From CAAGNP01 sp045644725 (GTDB lineage: Bacteria > Bacteroidota > Bacteroidia > Bacteroidales > UBA932), in the NCBI GenBank assembly GCA_045644725.1, contig JAZRHK010000015.1:1-31878 (forward strand): 31,878 nucleotides of DNA, read 5' to 3'. Position numbers and translations under genes: made by a program. Below the pieces are notes generated by a model. The model was given only the letters and a program-made list of their open reading frames with translations, made no database searches and had not been told where the DNA came from. Shown here piece by piece: positions 23,802-31,637 of the stretch; the stretch's first letter is position 1; the number at the start of each line of letters is the position of its first letter.

Positions 23802-25562
23802 ATGGAACAATTCATAGTATCAGCCAGGAAATATCGTCCAAATTCATTTGAGTCATTGATTGGACAGGAGAATATAGCCACTACGCTTAAAAATTCCATT
23901 CTCCGTGGACAGCTTGCCCATGCATACCTGTTCTGTGGTCCCAGAGGTGTCGGCAAGACCACTTCTGCCAGAATTTTTGCCAAATCGATAAACTGTCTCA
24001 ATCCCTCCGATGATATGGAGCCTTGCGGCCAATGCGAGTCGTGCCTCTCATTCTCGGAAGGGCGTTCCTACTGCATACATGAGCTGGACGCCGCATCCAA
24101 TAACTCCGTGGATGATATCCGTAACCTGACTGATATGGTCCGCATTCCGCCACAGATAGGGAAGTACAGCGTCTATATCATTGATGAGGTGCACATGCTT
24201 TCGGCTGCTGCATTCAACGCCTTCCTGAAGACACTCGAGGAGCCGCCTGCATATGCGATATTCATCCTTGCCACCACAGAGAAGCATAAAATTCTCCCTA
24301 CTATTCTTTCGAGGTGCCAGACCTACGATTTCAACAGGATCTCCATCCCCGATATGGTCAGGAACCTTTCCGATATTGCGCAGAAAGAGGGTGTGAAGAT
24401 AGAGGAGGATGCTCTCCATATTCTGGCACAGAAGGCTGATGGTGCGATGCGTGATGCCCTTACCCTTTTTGACCAGACAGTGGCATTCTGTGGGAAGGAT
24501 ATAAAATATGAGCAAGTAATTTCAAATCTCAATATACTCGATTATGAGTACTATTTCAGATTGACTGACCATTTTCTGGCAGCTGATTACACCTCAGCAC
24601 TCCTTATTTTTGATGAGATACTCTCCAAGGGATTCAATGCCCTGCATTTTGTATCAGGGCTAAGTTCACATATCAGGGATCTGATAGTGTGCAGAAAAGA
24701 GGCATCTGAGTCACTTCTGCAACTTCCCGGATCTCTTGTCAACAGATACAAAGAACAATCTTCCAAATGTTCAGTCCCATTCCTTTATGAAGCATTGAAC
24801 ATAACAACCAATTGCGAAGCAGCATACAGGCAAAGTTCCAACCAGAGGCTTCTCATTGAGTTTGCTCTGATGAAACTCTCCTTTATAGTTCAGGGAGTAC
24901 CGGCCGCTGCTCCGGTTAATACTGCAACGGCTGTGCCACAAAGTGCCCCTGCCAAGGTCTCTTCATCAGCATCGGAGTCTTCTCCGGTGCCTCCTGCAGG
25001 GCAGACTCCTGTTGCTGTTCCAACTGCTGCTCCAGTGGCAGAACAAAAAACTGCAGCCCCTGCATCAGCACCTAAAGTGACTCCGGGAGGTGGCCTTTCA
25101 TTGAAAGATATGCTCAAAAAGGCTGAGCAGAGGGCCCAAGGGATAGAGGTCTCTGCAGACCCTTCGGAAGCAGCAGGGGAGAGGCCATTTACCATTGATG
25201 AGTTTATGGTGGCCTGGAAGGAGCTTATAACGGGAGAGAGAGCTGCCGGAAGAACTTCTCTTGCCATCACCCTGGAGCAATATGAACCTGTCATTAAAGA
25301 AGATGGTCTTACAGTGGAGTTCTATGTGAGCAATGATGCCCAGAAGGGGTGGATTCAGGAGAAAAGACTTCTGAAAATGATTTCATGGATGAGGGGCAAA
25401 CTTCAGAACAAAAAGTTAAATCTTGAGGTGGAGGTGGCAGCATCATCTGATGATGACAATTCACCAAAACTTTATACAAACAGGGACAAGGGGGAATTCC
25501 TGTTGAGGGAGCATGAGGCAGTAAGGGAATTGGCCCAAAAGCTCGAATTGGATATAAAATGA
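23802..25562 (+). CDS. dnaX: DNA polymerase III subunits gamma and tau
   Basis: DnaX is the clamp-loader ATPase of the replisome. The 586-residue product has the Walker A loop GPRGVGKTT (46-54), a zinc module with four cysteines (C65, C75, C78, C81), Walker B VYIIDEVH (124-131), and the ATTEKHKILPTILSRCQ sensor/Arg-finger block. An Ala/Pro/Val-rich linker (about 365-430) follows, then a tau-like C-terminal region (about 465-586). I start at ATG 23802; an in-frame TTG at 23793 lies inside the promoter core. Whether a shorter gamma form is made is unclear: the A-runs in the linker are only five or six long. lptB follows after four bases. Confidence 0.95.
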   Translation: MEQFIVSARKYRPNSFESLIGQENIATTLKNSILRGQLAHAYLFCGPRGVGKTTSARIFAKSINCLNPSDDMEPCGQCESCLSFSEGRSYCIHELDAASNNSVDDIRNLTDMVRIPPQIGKYSVYIIDEVHMLSAAAFNAFLKTLEEPPAYAIFILATTEKHKILPTILSRCQTYDFNRISIPDMVRNLSDIAQKEGVKIEEDALHILAQKADGAMRDALTLFDQTVAFCGKDIKYEQVISNLNILDYEYYFRLTDHFLAADYTSALLIFDEILSKGFNALHFVSGLSSHIRDLIVCRKEASESLLQLPGSLVNRYKEQSSKCSVPFLYEALNITTNCEAAYRQSSNQRLLIEFALMKLSFIVQGVPAAAPVNTATAVPQSAPAKVSSSASESSPVPPAGQTPVAVPTAAPVAEQKTAAPASAPKVTPGGGLSLKDMLKKAEQRAQGIEVSADPSEAAGERPFTIDEFMVAWKELITGERAAGRTSLAITLEQYEPVIKEDGLTVEFYVSNDAQKGWIQEKRLLKMISWMRGKLQNKKLNLEVEVAASSDDDNSPKLYTNRDKGEFLLREHEAVRELAQKLELDIK

Positions 25563-25566
25563 CGAT

Positions 25567-26346
25567 ATGAGACTCTATAGCGAAAATCTGGTAAAGAAGT
25601 ATGGCGCCAGGACAGTGGTGAAAGGTGTGTCAATAGAGGTGCACCAGGGTGAGATTGTGGGGTTGCTTGGCCCCAATGGTGCCGGTAAGACCACCAGTTT
25701 CTATATGATTACCGGACTAATCAAACCCAATGAAGGGAGAATTTTTCTCGAGTCAGAGGATGGATCAGTGGAGGAGATAACCAAACTCCCAATGTATCAG
25801 AGGGCGAAGAAGGGGTTGGGATATCTGGCTCAGGAAGCATCGGTCTTCCGTAAGATGAGTGTGGAGGACAACATAATGTCGGTGATGGAGATGGCTGATC
25901 TTACCAAGCAAGAGAGGATGGAGCGTCTGGAGTCACTTATCGATGAGTTCAGACTTCATAAAGTCCGCAAAAGCCTGGGGGTGCAGCTCTCTGGTGGAGA
26001 GAGACGCAGATGTGAGATCGCGAGGGCTCTTGCCATAGATCCCAAGTTTATTCTGCTTGATGAGCCGTTCGCTGGTGTGGACCCTATCGCGGTGGAGGAT
26101 ATACAGCACATTATCGCCAAACTCAAATACAAGAATATCGGAGTAATTATCACAGACCACAATGTCCACGAGACACTCGCGATTACCGATAGGGCATATC
26201 TGCTCTATGAAGGTACCATCCTGGAAAGCGGTACGGCAGAGATGCTTGCAAACAATCCGGAGGTGCGCCGGAAATATCTCGGCCAGAACTTCGAGCTCCG
26301 TAAGGCTGTTCTGAGGGAGAAAAAAGAAGAAGGTGACTATGAGTAG
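25567..26346 (+). CDS. lptB: LPS export ABC transporter ATP-binding protein LptB
   Basis: LptB is the ATPase that drives lipopolysaccharide extraction from the inner membrane with LptFG. The 259-residue protein has Walker A GPNGAGKTT (35-43), a Q-loop (Q89), the signature LSGGERRR (141-148), Walker B FILLDEP (161-167) and the H-loop H198. FAGVDPIAVEDIQ after Walker B is a strong LptB-type mark. LptFG are not in the window. It starts four bases after dnaX and seems co-transcribed with it. Its last codons and TAG stop form the left side of a terminator hairpin that serves the convergent gene. Confidence 0.93.
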   Translation: MRLYSENLVKKYGARTVVKGVSIEVHQGEIVGLLGPNGAGKTTSFYMITGLIKPNEGRIFLESEDGSVEEITKLPMYQRAKKGLGYLAQEASVFRKMSVEDNIMSVMEMADLTKQERMERLESLIDEFRLHKVRKSLGVQLSGGERRRCEIARALAIDPKFILLDEPFAGVDPIAVEDIQHIIAKLKYKNIGVIITDHNVHETLAITDRAYLLYEGTILESGTAEMLANNPEVRRKYLGQNFELRKAVLREKKEEGDYE

Positions 26347-26354
26347 TCACCTTC
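26320..26354 (-). terminator. terminator of the minus-strand cmk-efp unit, inside the lptB end
   Basis: GAAGGTGACT (26329-26338) and AGTCACCTTC (26345-26354) are a perfect 10-base stem with a six-base loop. On the minus strand the stem is followed by TTCTTTTTTC, a good U-tract, 28 bases after the transglutaminase-like gene. On the plus strand only TTGC follows. The hairpin contains the lptB stop codon. Confidence 0.75.
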
Positions 26355-26382
26355 TTGCACTAATTCATCTTTCAGAATACTG

Positions 26383-27882
26383 TTACAGAACTTCAAGCTC
26401 CATATCGTAGTTCCAGCGGCCGAAGTAGAGGTTTCCGCCTCTCCACTCGACTTCACCTCTCTGGAAGTCGACGGTCTCGCTTCGTGGATATGTCTTGGCA
26501 GGGTATAGAGGCTGTGAGTAGTCGGTATTTACGATAAATCTCCAGGCATCCATACCGTGTGTATAGTAATAGAAGTAGTCGCTGTCAAGTCTTGACTTGT
26601 CTGCACTGGTGATGACACGTCCACGTGGTGCGTTGTGTTCAAGCTCCTCTTTGAGGATCACTCTTCCGAATGAAGGGTCAACACCTACCCAGCCGATACC
26701 TTCGTAGTATACGCGTACCCAGTCGTGGAGGTTGATCTCCATAGGGTGGAGCATCCAGCCGCTTTCCCATTGGGCAGGGATACCTGCACATCTGGCCATA
26801 GTGATGAAAAGCAGACCTACCTGCCCGCAGTCACCGTGGTCGTTGTCGATAACATACTCAGGGATGTTTTCCAATGTAGAGTACTCTCTGGCACTTGCCC
26901 AAGGGAAATGGTCACAGATCCAGTCAAAGATTTTTACAGATTTGAGGTAAGGGTTCTCAATCCCTTTTGTGAGCGAATCGGTGATGTTTTTGATTCTGTC
27001 GCTGAATACGATGTGTGGTGCCCTTTCGGCTGTGAATTTCTTGTAGAACTCACTCTCAGTATCGTAAGGTTTTACATCCTCCGGTTCAAAATCGTTGAAT
27101 TTGTGATAAGCTGTGTATGACATCTCATACCAGAACTCTGTACGTTTGCCGGCCTCAGCCACCTTCTCCATATAGATGCTTCTGTGAGCATAACCCTCTG
27201 GAGCGATGATATAGTCAGGCTGTGATGTAGCAAGAAGTTTGATGTTCTTGTACATATCCTCGTTCTGTAGGTATGGCATCCATACCCTTACCACTTCACC
27301 TGCAGGTACCTCGTCAGGCTTTACAGAGATGGAGTAGCGGATCTTGATTTTCTCTGGCTCTACAAGTGATTTGCCGCTCTTGCGTGATGCTTTGAGAACT
27401 TTGGTTACTGACTCATCCACAAATGTGTCAAGTGGATCTGGTGAGTAGGGGTGTGTCTGGTTGTAGAGTGCTTCAGCCTCTTCGTCGATTCTGAAAACAT
27501 TGCGGGCGGAGTTTCTGAAATATCTCTTCTCTCCGTCAATGGTCATACCCTCAAGGATTTTTTTCTCCTCCCAGCGGGCCATATCTTCGCGTGTTACTTC
27601 AGGGTAGTATTTCTGAAGCTGTGCAAATACAGTGGAGTCGTTTCTGCTGAAATCCTGGCGGATACGATCCATAACTTCCATTTGGAAGTTGAGGTCCCAA
27701 ATTTGGGCAGGGGTCAATTCTTCTGTAGCGATCTTCATCTTGATAAGTTTCTCTGCCTGGGTGAACTCACCGGCTTTGATAACTTTCGCTATATTTGCCT
27801 CGCTAAGGTCTGCTTTAGACAAAGAATGTCCACAACCGGATACGATTATGGACATTGCAATTATGATAAATATGTTTCTCAT
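26383..27882 (-). CDS. transglutaminase-like domain lipoprotein
   Basis: The 499-residue product has a lipoprotein signal peptide with lipobox VSGC (C17). A mostly helical N-terminal part follows (about 25-170), then a beta-rich segment (about 180-260) and a transglutaminase-like core. The papain-type triad is present: C352 in HGDCGQVG, H386 in NLHDWVRV and D402 in GVDPSFG. Such proteins are usually cysteine peptidases or cross-linking enzymes at the cell envelope; the substrate is unknown. Position 18 is Gly, not Asp, which leaves export to the outer membrane open. It lies 17 bases after efp on the same strand and ends before a strong terminator. Confidence 0.85.
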   Translation of the reverse strand: MRNIFIIIAMSIIVSGCGHSLSKADLSEANIAKVIKAGEFTQAEKLIKMKIATEELTPAQIWDLNFQMEVMDRIRQDFSRNDSTVFAQLQKYYPEVTREDMARWEEKKILEGMTIDGEKRYFRNSARNVFRIDEEAEALYNQTHPYSPDPLDTFVDESVTKVLKASRKSGKSLVEPEKIKIRYSISVKPDEVPAGEVVRVWMPYLQNEDMYKNIKLLATSQPDYIIAPEGYAHRSIYMEKVAEAGKRTEFWYEMSYTAYHKFNDFEPEDVKPYDTESEFYKKFTAERAPHIVFSDRIKNITDSLTKGIENPYLKSVKIFDWICDHFPWASAREYSTLENIPEYVIDNDHGDCGQVGLLFITMARCAGIPAQWESGWMLHPMEINLHDWVRVYYEGIGWVGVDPSFGRVILKEELEHNAPRGRVITSADKSRLDSDYFYYYTHGMDAWRFIVNTDYSQPLYPAKTYPRSETVDFQRGEVEWRGGNLYFGRWNYDMELEVL

Positions 27883-27899
27883 GTGATAGAGATTAGATA

Positions 27900-28466
27900 C
27901 TATCTTACGCGCTCACCGTATGAACGGTCTTCAGTGTTTACTCTGATTCTGTCGCCCTGGTTGATAAATAGAGGAACCATGATCTCTGCACCTGTCTCAA
28001 TGGTACAAGCTTTCATGGCGTTGGTAGATGCTGTATCACCCTTTACAGCTGGTTCAGTGTAGGTAACCTCCATTTCTACATATTTGGGAAGCTCACAGGT
28101 AAGACATCTCTCCTCGTCAGCAAGGAACATCATCTCCACTGCCTGGCCCTCTTTCATAAGGTCAGCATTGTCCACAAGGTCTTCTTGAAGTGAAATCTGC
28201 TCGAATGTCTCGCTGTGCATGAAGTTGTAACCCATATCATCCTTGTAAAGGTATTGGTAAGGTCTTCTCTCTACATTGATAAGTTCGATTTTTTCACCTG
28301 CTGTGAAGGTTCTGTCAAGGATTTTACCATTCTCAAGGTTACGGAGTTTGGTTTTAACGAAAGCAGGACCTTTGCCTGGTTTAACGTGCTGGAACCAAAT
28401 GATAGATACTGGTTTGCCATCATATTTGAAATAAAGTCCGTTTTTGAAATCAGCTGTTGTTGCCAT
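27900..28466 (-). CDS. efp: elongation factor P
   Basis: EF-P relieves ribosome stalling at polyproline stretches. The 188-residue protein has the KOW-like N-terminal domain with the loop HVKPGKGPAF. K32 aligns with E. coli K34, the residue that is post-translationally modified in many bacteria. Two OB-fold domains follow, with the C-terminal INQGDRIRVNTEDRSYGERVR signature intact. Modification enzymes (EpmA/EpmB, EarP or YmfI) were not seen in the window. A promoter core lies upstream, in the 65-base gap after ispH, so it may be transcribed both alone and from the upstream operon. Confidence 0.96.
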   Translation of the reverse strand: MATTADFKNGLYFKYDGKPVSIIWFQHVKPGKGPAFVKTKLRNLENGKILDRTFTAGEKIELINVERRPYQYLYKDDMGYNFMHSETFEQISLQEDLVDNADLMKEGQAVEMMFLADEERCLTCELPKYVEMEVTYTEPAVKGDTASTNAMKACTIETGAEIMVPLFINQGDRIRVNTEDRSYGERVR

Positions 28467-28505
28467 AAAATATTGATTATTGTTTATTTAATTTCAATTT
28501 GGGCG

Positions 28506-28513
28506 CAAAGATA
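28506..28513 (-). promoter_or_regulatory. promoter -7 box (TATCTTTG) of efp
   Basis: The minus-strand octamer TATCTTTG matches TAnnTTTG, 39 bases before the efp ATG, in the gap between ispH and efp. No clear -33 TTTG was found. Confidence 0.5.
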
Positions 28514-28531
28514 TATAAAAAATGGAGAACA

Positions 28532-29419
28532 CTATAAATTCTTGAGATAATTTGCCACCTCTTCGAGTTGCCATTTGGGGGTCGAAGTGGCTCCGCAAAT
28601 CCCCACAAAATCATCCTCTTTGAACCATCCGGGATCTATGCCGTCATGGTGCTCGACGCTGTATGTGCGGGGGTTGACACTACGGCACAATTCGGAGAGT
28701 ATTTTGCCGTTGGAGCTCTCTTTGCCGCGGACAAATATGATTGCGGAGTGCCTCCTGGCAAAATCAATGAGATTGGGGTGGCGGGATGATACCTGGCGGC
28801 AGATGGTATTGAAGATGGATAGTCGGGAATCGTTTCCGCAGGCTTCAATTACTGCGGTGCGGAGGAGTTCCCCCAGTTGTTGGAACTGCTGTGGGTCCTT
28901 GGTGGTCTGTGAGAAGAGGGCAATGGGTTTGGTGAGGTCAATTTTCCCGTCACTGATGGCATTGTGCAGCTGTTCCACCTTTTCCAGTACAAGGGCGTTG
29001 CCCTGTACCTGACCAATGAGGCCGTTGACCTCTGCGTGGCCGTTCTTTCCGAAAATTATTATCTGCCCACCCTTAGGTGAGATCTCCTGATAGGTCGCGG
29101 CAATCCTCTTCTGCAGCTGCAGTACTACCGGGCAGGTGCAGTCCACGATGGTAAGGTTGTTGCCATTGGCAATATCATATACGGCAGGTGGCTCACCATG
29201 TGCGCGGAAAAGAACCACAGTGTCTTTAAGTTTTTTAAGATCTTCATATCCTATGGTGATGAGCCCTTTCTGATGGAGGCGGTCCATCTCTGTGTCGTTG
29301 TGGACGATAGCCCCAAGGGAGAAAAGGGAACCTCTCTGGCAGAGTACACTTTCAGCCTGCTCTATGGCACGGCGGACACCATTGCAGCATCCTGACTGTT
29401 CGTCTATCTCTACTCTCAT
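28532..29419 (-). CDS. ispH: 4-hydroxy-3-methylbut-2-enyl diphosphate reductase
   Basis: IspH (LytB) is the last enzyme of the MEP isoprenoid pathway, making IPP and DMAPP with a [4Fe-4S] cluster. From the ATG at 29419 the product has 295 residues. The cluster cysteines are C12 (in GCCNGV), C96 (in DCTCPVV) and C207 (in NTICRQV), matching E. coli C12, C96 and C197. H40 (AIVHN), H74 (RAHGE) and the GKNGHAEVNG block of the substrate site are present. The ATG overlaps the cmk TGA as ATGA. An upstream in-frame TTG at 29446 would lie inside cmk and is less likely. Isoprenoid output supports undecaprenyl phosphate used by MraY. Confidence 0.95.
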   Translation of the reverse strand: MRVEIDEQSGCCNGVRRAIEQAESVLCQRGSLFSLGAIVHNDTEMDRLHQKGLITIGYEDLKKLKDTVVLFRAHGEPPAVYDIANGNNLTIVDCTCPVVLQLQKRIAATYQEISPKGGQIIIFGKNGHAEVNGLIGQVQGNALVLEKVEQLHNAISDGKIDLTKPIALFSQTTKDPQQFQQLGELLRTAVIEACGNDSRLSIFNTICRQVSSRHPNLIDFARRHSAIIFVRGKESSNGKILSELCRSVNPRTYSVEHHDGIDPGWFKEDDFVGICGATSTPKWQLEEVANYLKNL

Positions 29420-30105
29420 AGCTTGCTCAGTATATTGAGAACCCACTCCATCTGCTGATCAAGTGTCATGTGGCTATTGTCCAGAAGAAGGGCATCCGGT
29501 GCCTGTGTAAGGGGTGCTGTCTGGCGATGTGCGTCTATATAATCACGCTCCAGAAGGTTTTTCAGGACATCTTCCATATTGGGATTTTCACCCTTTGCCA
29601 CCATCTCATTGTATCTCCTTTGTGCCCTGATTTGAGGATCGGCTGTCATGAAAATTTTAAGTTCGGCATTTGGAAATACCGCTGTTCCGATATCGCGGCC
29701 GTCCATTACCACCCCTTTCTTCTCGCCGTAGCCTTTGAGCATGGAGTCGACGAAGTTTCTGACTGAAGGGATAGCAGCGATATGGCTAACTTTATTGGAT
29801 ACCTCCAGGCTCCTTATCTCCTTCTCAATATTCCCTCCGTCGAGGTATGTTTCGCTTTCCCCATTCTCGCCGGTGGTGCGGAACTCAATCCTGATACGGT
29901 CCAATAGCTCCTTGAGAGATTGGAGGTTGATATTGTTCTCAGTGTCAATGGCTCCGCCTCTGGTAGCGGCAAGTGTTACTGCACGGTAGAGTGCACCAGT
30001 ATCGATATAGATGTAACCAAGTCTGGCGGCTACCAGCTTGGCGAAAGTGCTCTTCCCAGTCGAAGAGTACCCGTCTATCGCTATGATAATCTTACTGTCC
30101 TTCAT
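29416..30105 (-). CDS. cmk: cytidylate kinase
   Basis: Cmk phosphorylates CMP and dCMP in nucleotide metabolism. The product (229 residues from ATG 30105) shows the P-loop GYSSTGKST (12-20), the YIDTGALYRAVTL block, VVMDGRDIGTAVFPNA and the RAQRRYNEM lid arginines. A longer frame from 30168 would add 21 residues that do not resemble the family and would run through the promoter core. The start is probably at 30105, where the core TACCTTTG ends seven bases before the ATG. It is translationally coupled to ispH by an ATGA overlap, a pairing I have seen commonly in Bacteroidota. Confidence 0.95.
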   Translation of the reverse strand: MKDSKIIIAIDGYSSTGKSTFAKLVAARLGYIYIDTGALYRAVTLAATRGGAIDTENNINLQSLKELLDRIRIEFRTTGENGESETYLDGGNIEKEIRSLEVSNKVSHIAAIPSVRNFVDSMLKGYGEKKGVVMDGRDIGTAVFPNAELKIFMTADPQIRAQRRYNEMVAKGENPNMEDVLKNLLERDYIDAHRQTAPLTQAPDALLLDNSHMTLDQQMEWVLNILSKL

Positions 30106-30112
30106 ACGGATA

Positions 30113-30120
30113 CAAAGGTA
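30113..30120 (-). promoter_or_regulatory. promoter -7 box (TACCTTTG) of cmk
   Basis: The octamer TACCTTTG on the minus strand matches TAnnTTTG and ends seven bases before the cmk ATG. The transcript would start at or very near the start codon, as predicted for dnaX. It would also carry ispH. Confidence 0.55.
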
Positions 30121-30192
30121 GAAAAATTCCTTGGGATATAACACACCTCTCTTGAGAACGTCTGTCATCTATCAGGGATTGAAAACGCCCGA

Positions 30193-30282
30193 TTTCCAGC
30201 CCGGAGCGGTTGATGGGACCTCTCCGGGATCAAAAAAGCCTGTTTCCCAGCCCGAAGCCCAATGCGGAGTCCGTTTTTCGGG
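30193..30282. repeat. tandem hairpins with near-identical left arms downstream of the thi operon
   Basis: TTTCCAGCCCGGAGC (30193-30207) and TTTCCCAGCCCGAAGC (30243-30258) are near-identical direct repeats 50 bases apart. Each opens a hairpin: CCCGGAG/CTCCGGG (30200-30206 and 30222-30228), and CCCGAA/TTCGGG (30251-30256 and 30277-30282). A run of six A (30232-30237) lies between them, giving a T-run on the minus strand. It may be a weak double terminator of the thi operon, but the T-run is about 13 bases from its stem. The rest of 30121-30300 shows nothing else. Confidence 0.45.
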
Positions 30283-30300
30283 AATTCAGACGATGCAGCT

Positions 30301-30867
30301 TCAAAAATCAGACGTCAACCGCTCCAGTACGCAGGGGTGATAGAGGAAGCCGAGCATGGCGGCGCCACCGAAGTTCAGACTCTGAAGATATGGTATAGAG
30401 TCGAAGGTCACACCGCCCAACGCTACCACCTTTCCGTCGATGATCCCATCCTTCGCTGCCTGTTCGAGCTCACGGTGACAGAATCCGGATTTGTATTCCG
30501 ATTTGGAGATGCTGTCGAAGATAGGGCTCAGGAAGATGTAATCGTACTCAGACTTGTATTTTACGACCTCCTCTATGGTGTGACAGGAGCGGGTTCGGAA
30601 TCCGCTGTACTCCTCCGGAAATGTCACCACATTTTTATTTATGTGGATCCCTTTCAGTGAGAATTCGTAGTACAGCTCCGGATAGTCGTGAACGATTACC
30701 TTAGATCTCTCCTGAGGAGTCAGTTCACGAAGTATCATCCTGCACCCCTGGATATCGGAGACTGGTTTTCTGAGGTGGATGATATCGATGCCGCATCCGA
30801 TCAAGCCTTTGATCAGAGGGATATCATTGTCATCCACCTTGGGGGTAGTTATCGCTATGATTCTCAT
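30301..30867 (-). CDS. ThiE/TenI-like thiamine phosphate synthase family protein
   Basis: The 188-residue product follows the ThiE/TenI barrel order: IIHLRKP (29-35, in place of the VQLREK-type motif), VHDYPELY, GIHIN, SCHT (94-97), LSPIFDSISK (113-122) and ALGGV (149-153). It resembles the second ThiE-like protein common in Bacteroides thiamine operons. Because the diphosphate-binding lysine region is altered, it could be a TenI-type thiazole tautomerase or a processing protein instead of the synthase; a true ThiE is present as the first gene. Its ATG overlaps the thi4 stop (ATGA). It is shorter than ThiE (about 210). Confidence 0.8.
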   Translation of the reverse strand: MRIIAITTPKVDDNDIPLIKGLIGCGIDIIHLRKPVSDIQGCRMILRELTPQERSKVIVHDYPELYYEFSLKGIHINKNVVTFPEEYSGFRTRSCHTIEEVVKYKSEYDYIFLSPIFDSISKSEYKSGFCHRELEQAAKDGIIDGKVVALGGVTFDSIPYLQSLNFGGAAMLGFLYHPCVLERLTSDF

Positions 30868-31637
30868 CCTTTAAGAGCCTTGATTATAAGATTGGCCACT
30901 TTCTTGCCGGAAAGAAGCATTCCGCCGAAGATTGGCCCCATTCTCGGGGTGCCGCCCACTGCTGAAGCGGCCATGCCGCAAACATATAGGCCCGGGTAGA
31001 TCTCCTTGGTGCCATTTACTACCTCCTCTTCACCCGAAACCACATCCAGTGAACGCTCACCTATGACATCTCCGGTATCTGTAGCCAGACGGATGCCGTT
31101 CTTGCGGGCAACTGTCCTGCACATCTCACTGTCGTGACCCGTCCCGTCCACTACACACTTGGCCATAATATTGAGCGGGTCCACGTGCATCCCTTCCCTT
31201 AAAACAGGTGTCCAGTTCACCACTACACCGCTGACCATATTGTTCTTGAAAATGACATCCTCCACTGAGTAGCAGTTGAAGATGGTGGCACCTTGGTGGA
31301 CTGCTTTATAGAGGAGAGCTGAGGTGCTCTCTACAGAGTCCATCACATAGAGATTGTCACTGTATTGCTCATAATTGATATCAAATTCCTGAATGATATG
31401 GAGGGCCTCCTTCTGCACCACTATCTGGTTGAACATCATGGCCCCTCCCCACATTCCCCCTCCAGGTGAGAGTTTCCTGTCAAACTGAGCCACCTTCAGA
31501 CCAGCTTTGGCCAGATAGTAGGCTGCCACAATACCCGATGGACCACCGCCCACGATGGCTACATCCAAATCAAGATTTCTTTCCAGTTTTTGGAAATAGG
31601 TACTGATAATACCTCGAGATACATTTTTTTCGATCAT
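30864..31637 (-). CDS. thi4: sulfide-dependent ADP-thiazole synthase (Thi4 family)
   Basis: Thi4 makes the thiazole half of thiamine from NAD and glycine. The 257-residue product has the FAD/NAD-type loop VGGGPSG (29-35), the GGGMWGGAMMFN block (59-70), the CVVDGTGHDSE segment and the C-terminal GPIFGGMLLSGKK motif. At the position of the sacrificial cysteine (context CMDPN in plants and yeast) it has His in GMHVDPLN (H151). That corresponds to the archaeal Thi4 type, which uses free sulfide and Fe(II) and turns over repeatedly. It overlaps thiE and the ThiE/TenI-like gene by four bases each. The alignment of H151 is from memory of the family. Confidence 0.88.
   Translation of the reverse strand: MIEKNVSRGIISTYFQKLERNLDLDVAIVGGGPSGIVAAYYLAKAGLKVAQFDRKLSPGGGMWGGAMMFNQIVVQKEALHIIQEFDINYEQYSDNLYVMDSVESTSALLYKAVHQGATIFNCYSVEDVIFKNNMVSGVVVNWTPVLREGMHVDPLNIMAKCVVDGTGHDSEMCRTVARKNGIRLATDTGDVIGERSLDVVSGEEEVVNGTKEIYPGLYVCGMAASAVGGTPRMGPIFGGMLLSGKKVANLIIKALKG

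Noticed and set aside
25040..25110. Possible frameshift or slippage site in dnaX for a gamma product
   Set aside because: The A-runs in the linker are only five or six bases, do not form A-AAA-AAG in frame, and no strong downstream stem was seen.
30131..30340. Short plus-strand open frames between cmk and the thiamine operon
   Set aside because: They read through hairpins and into the antisense of the ThiE/TenI-like gene, and have no motifs.
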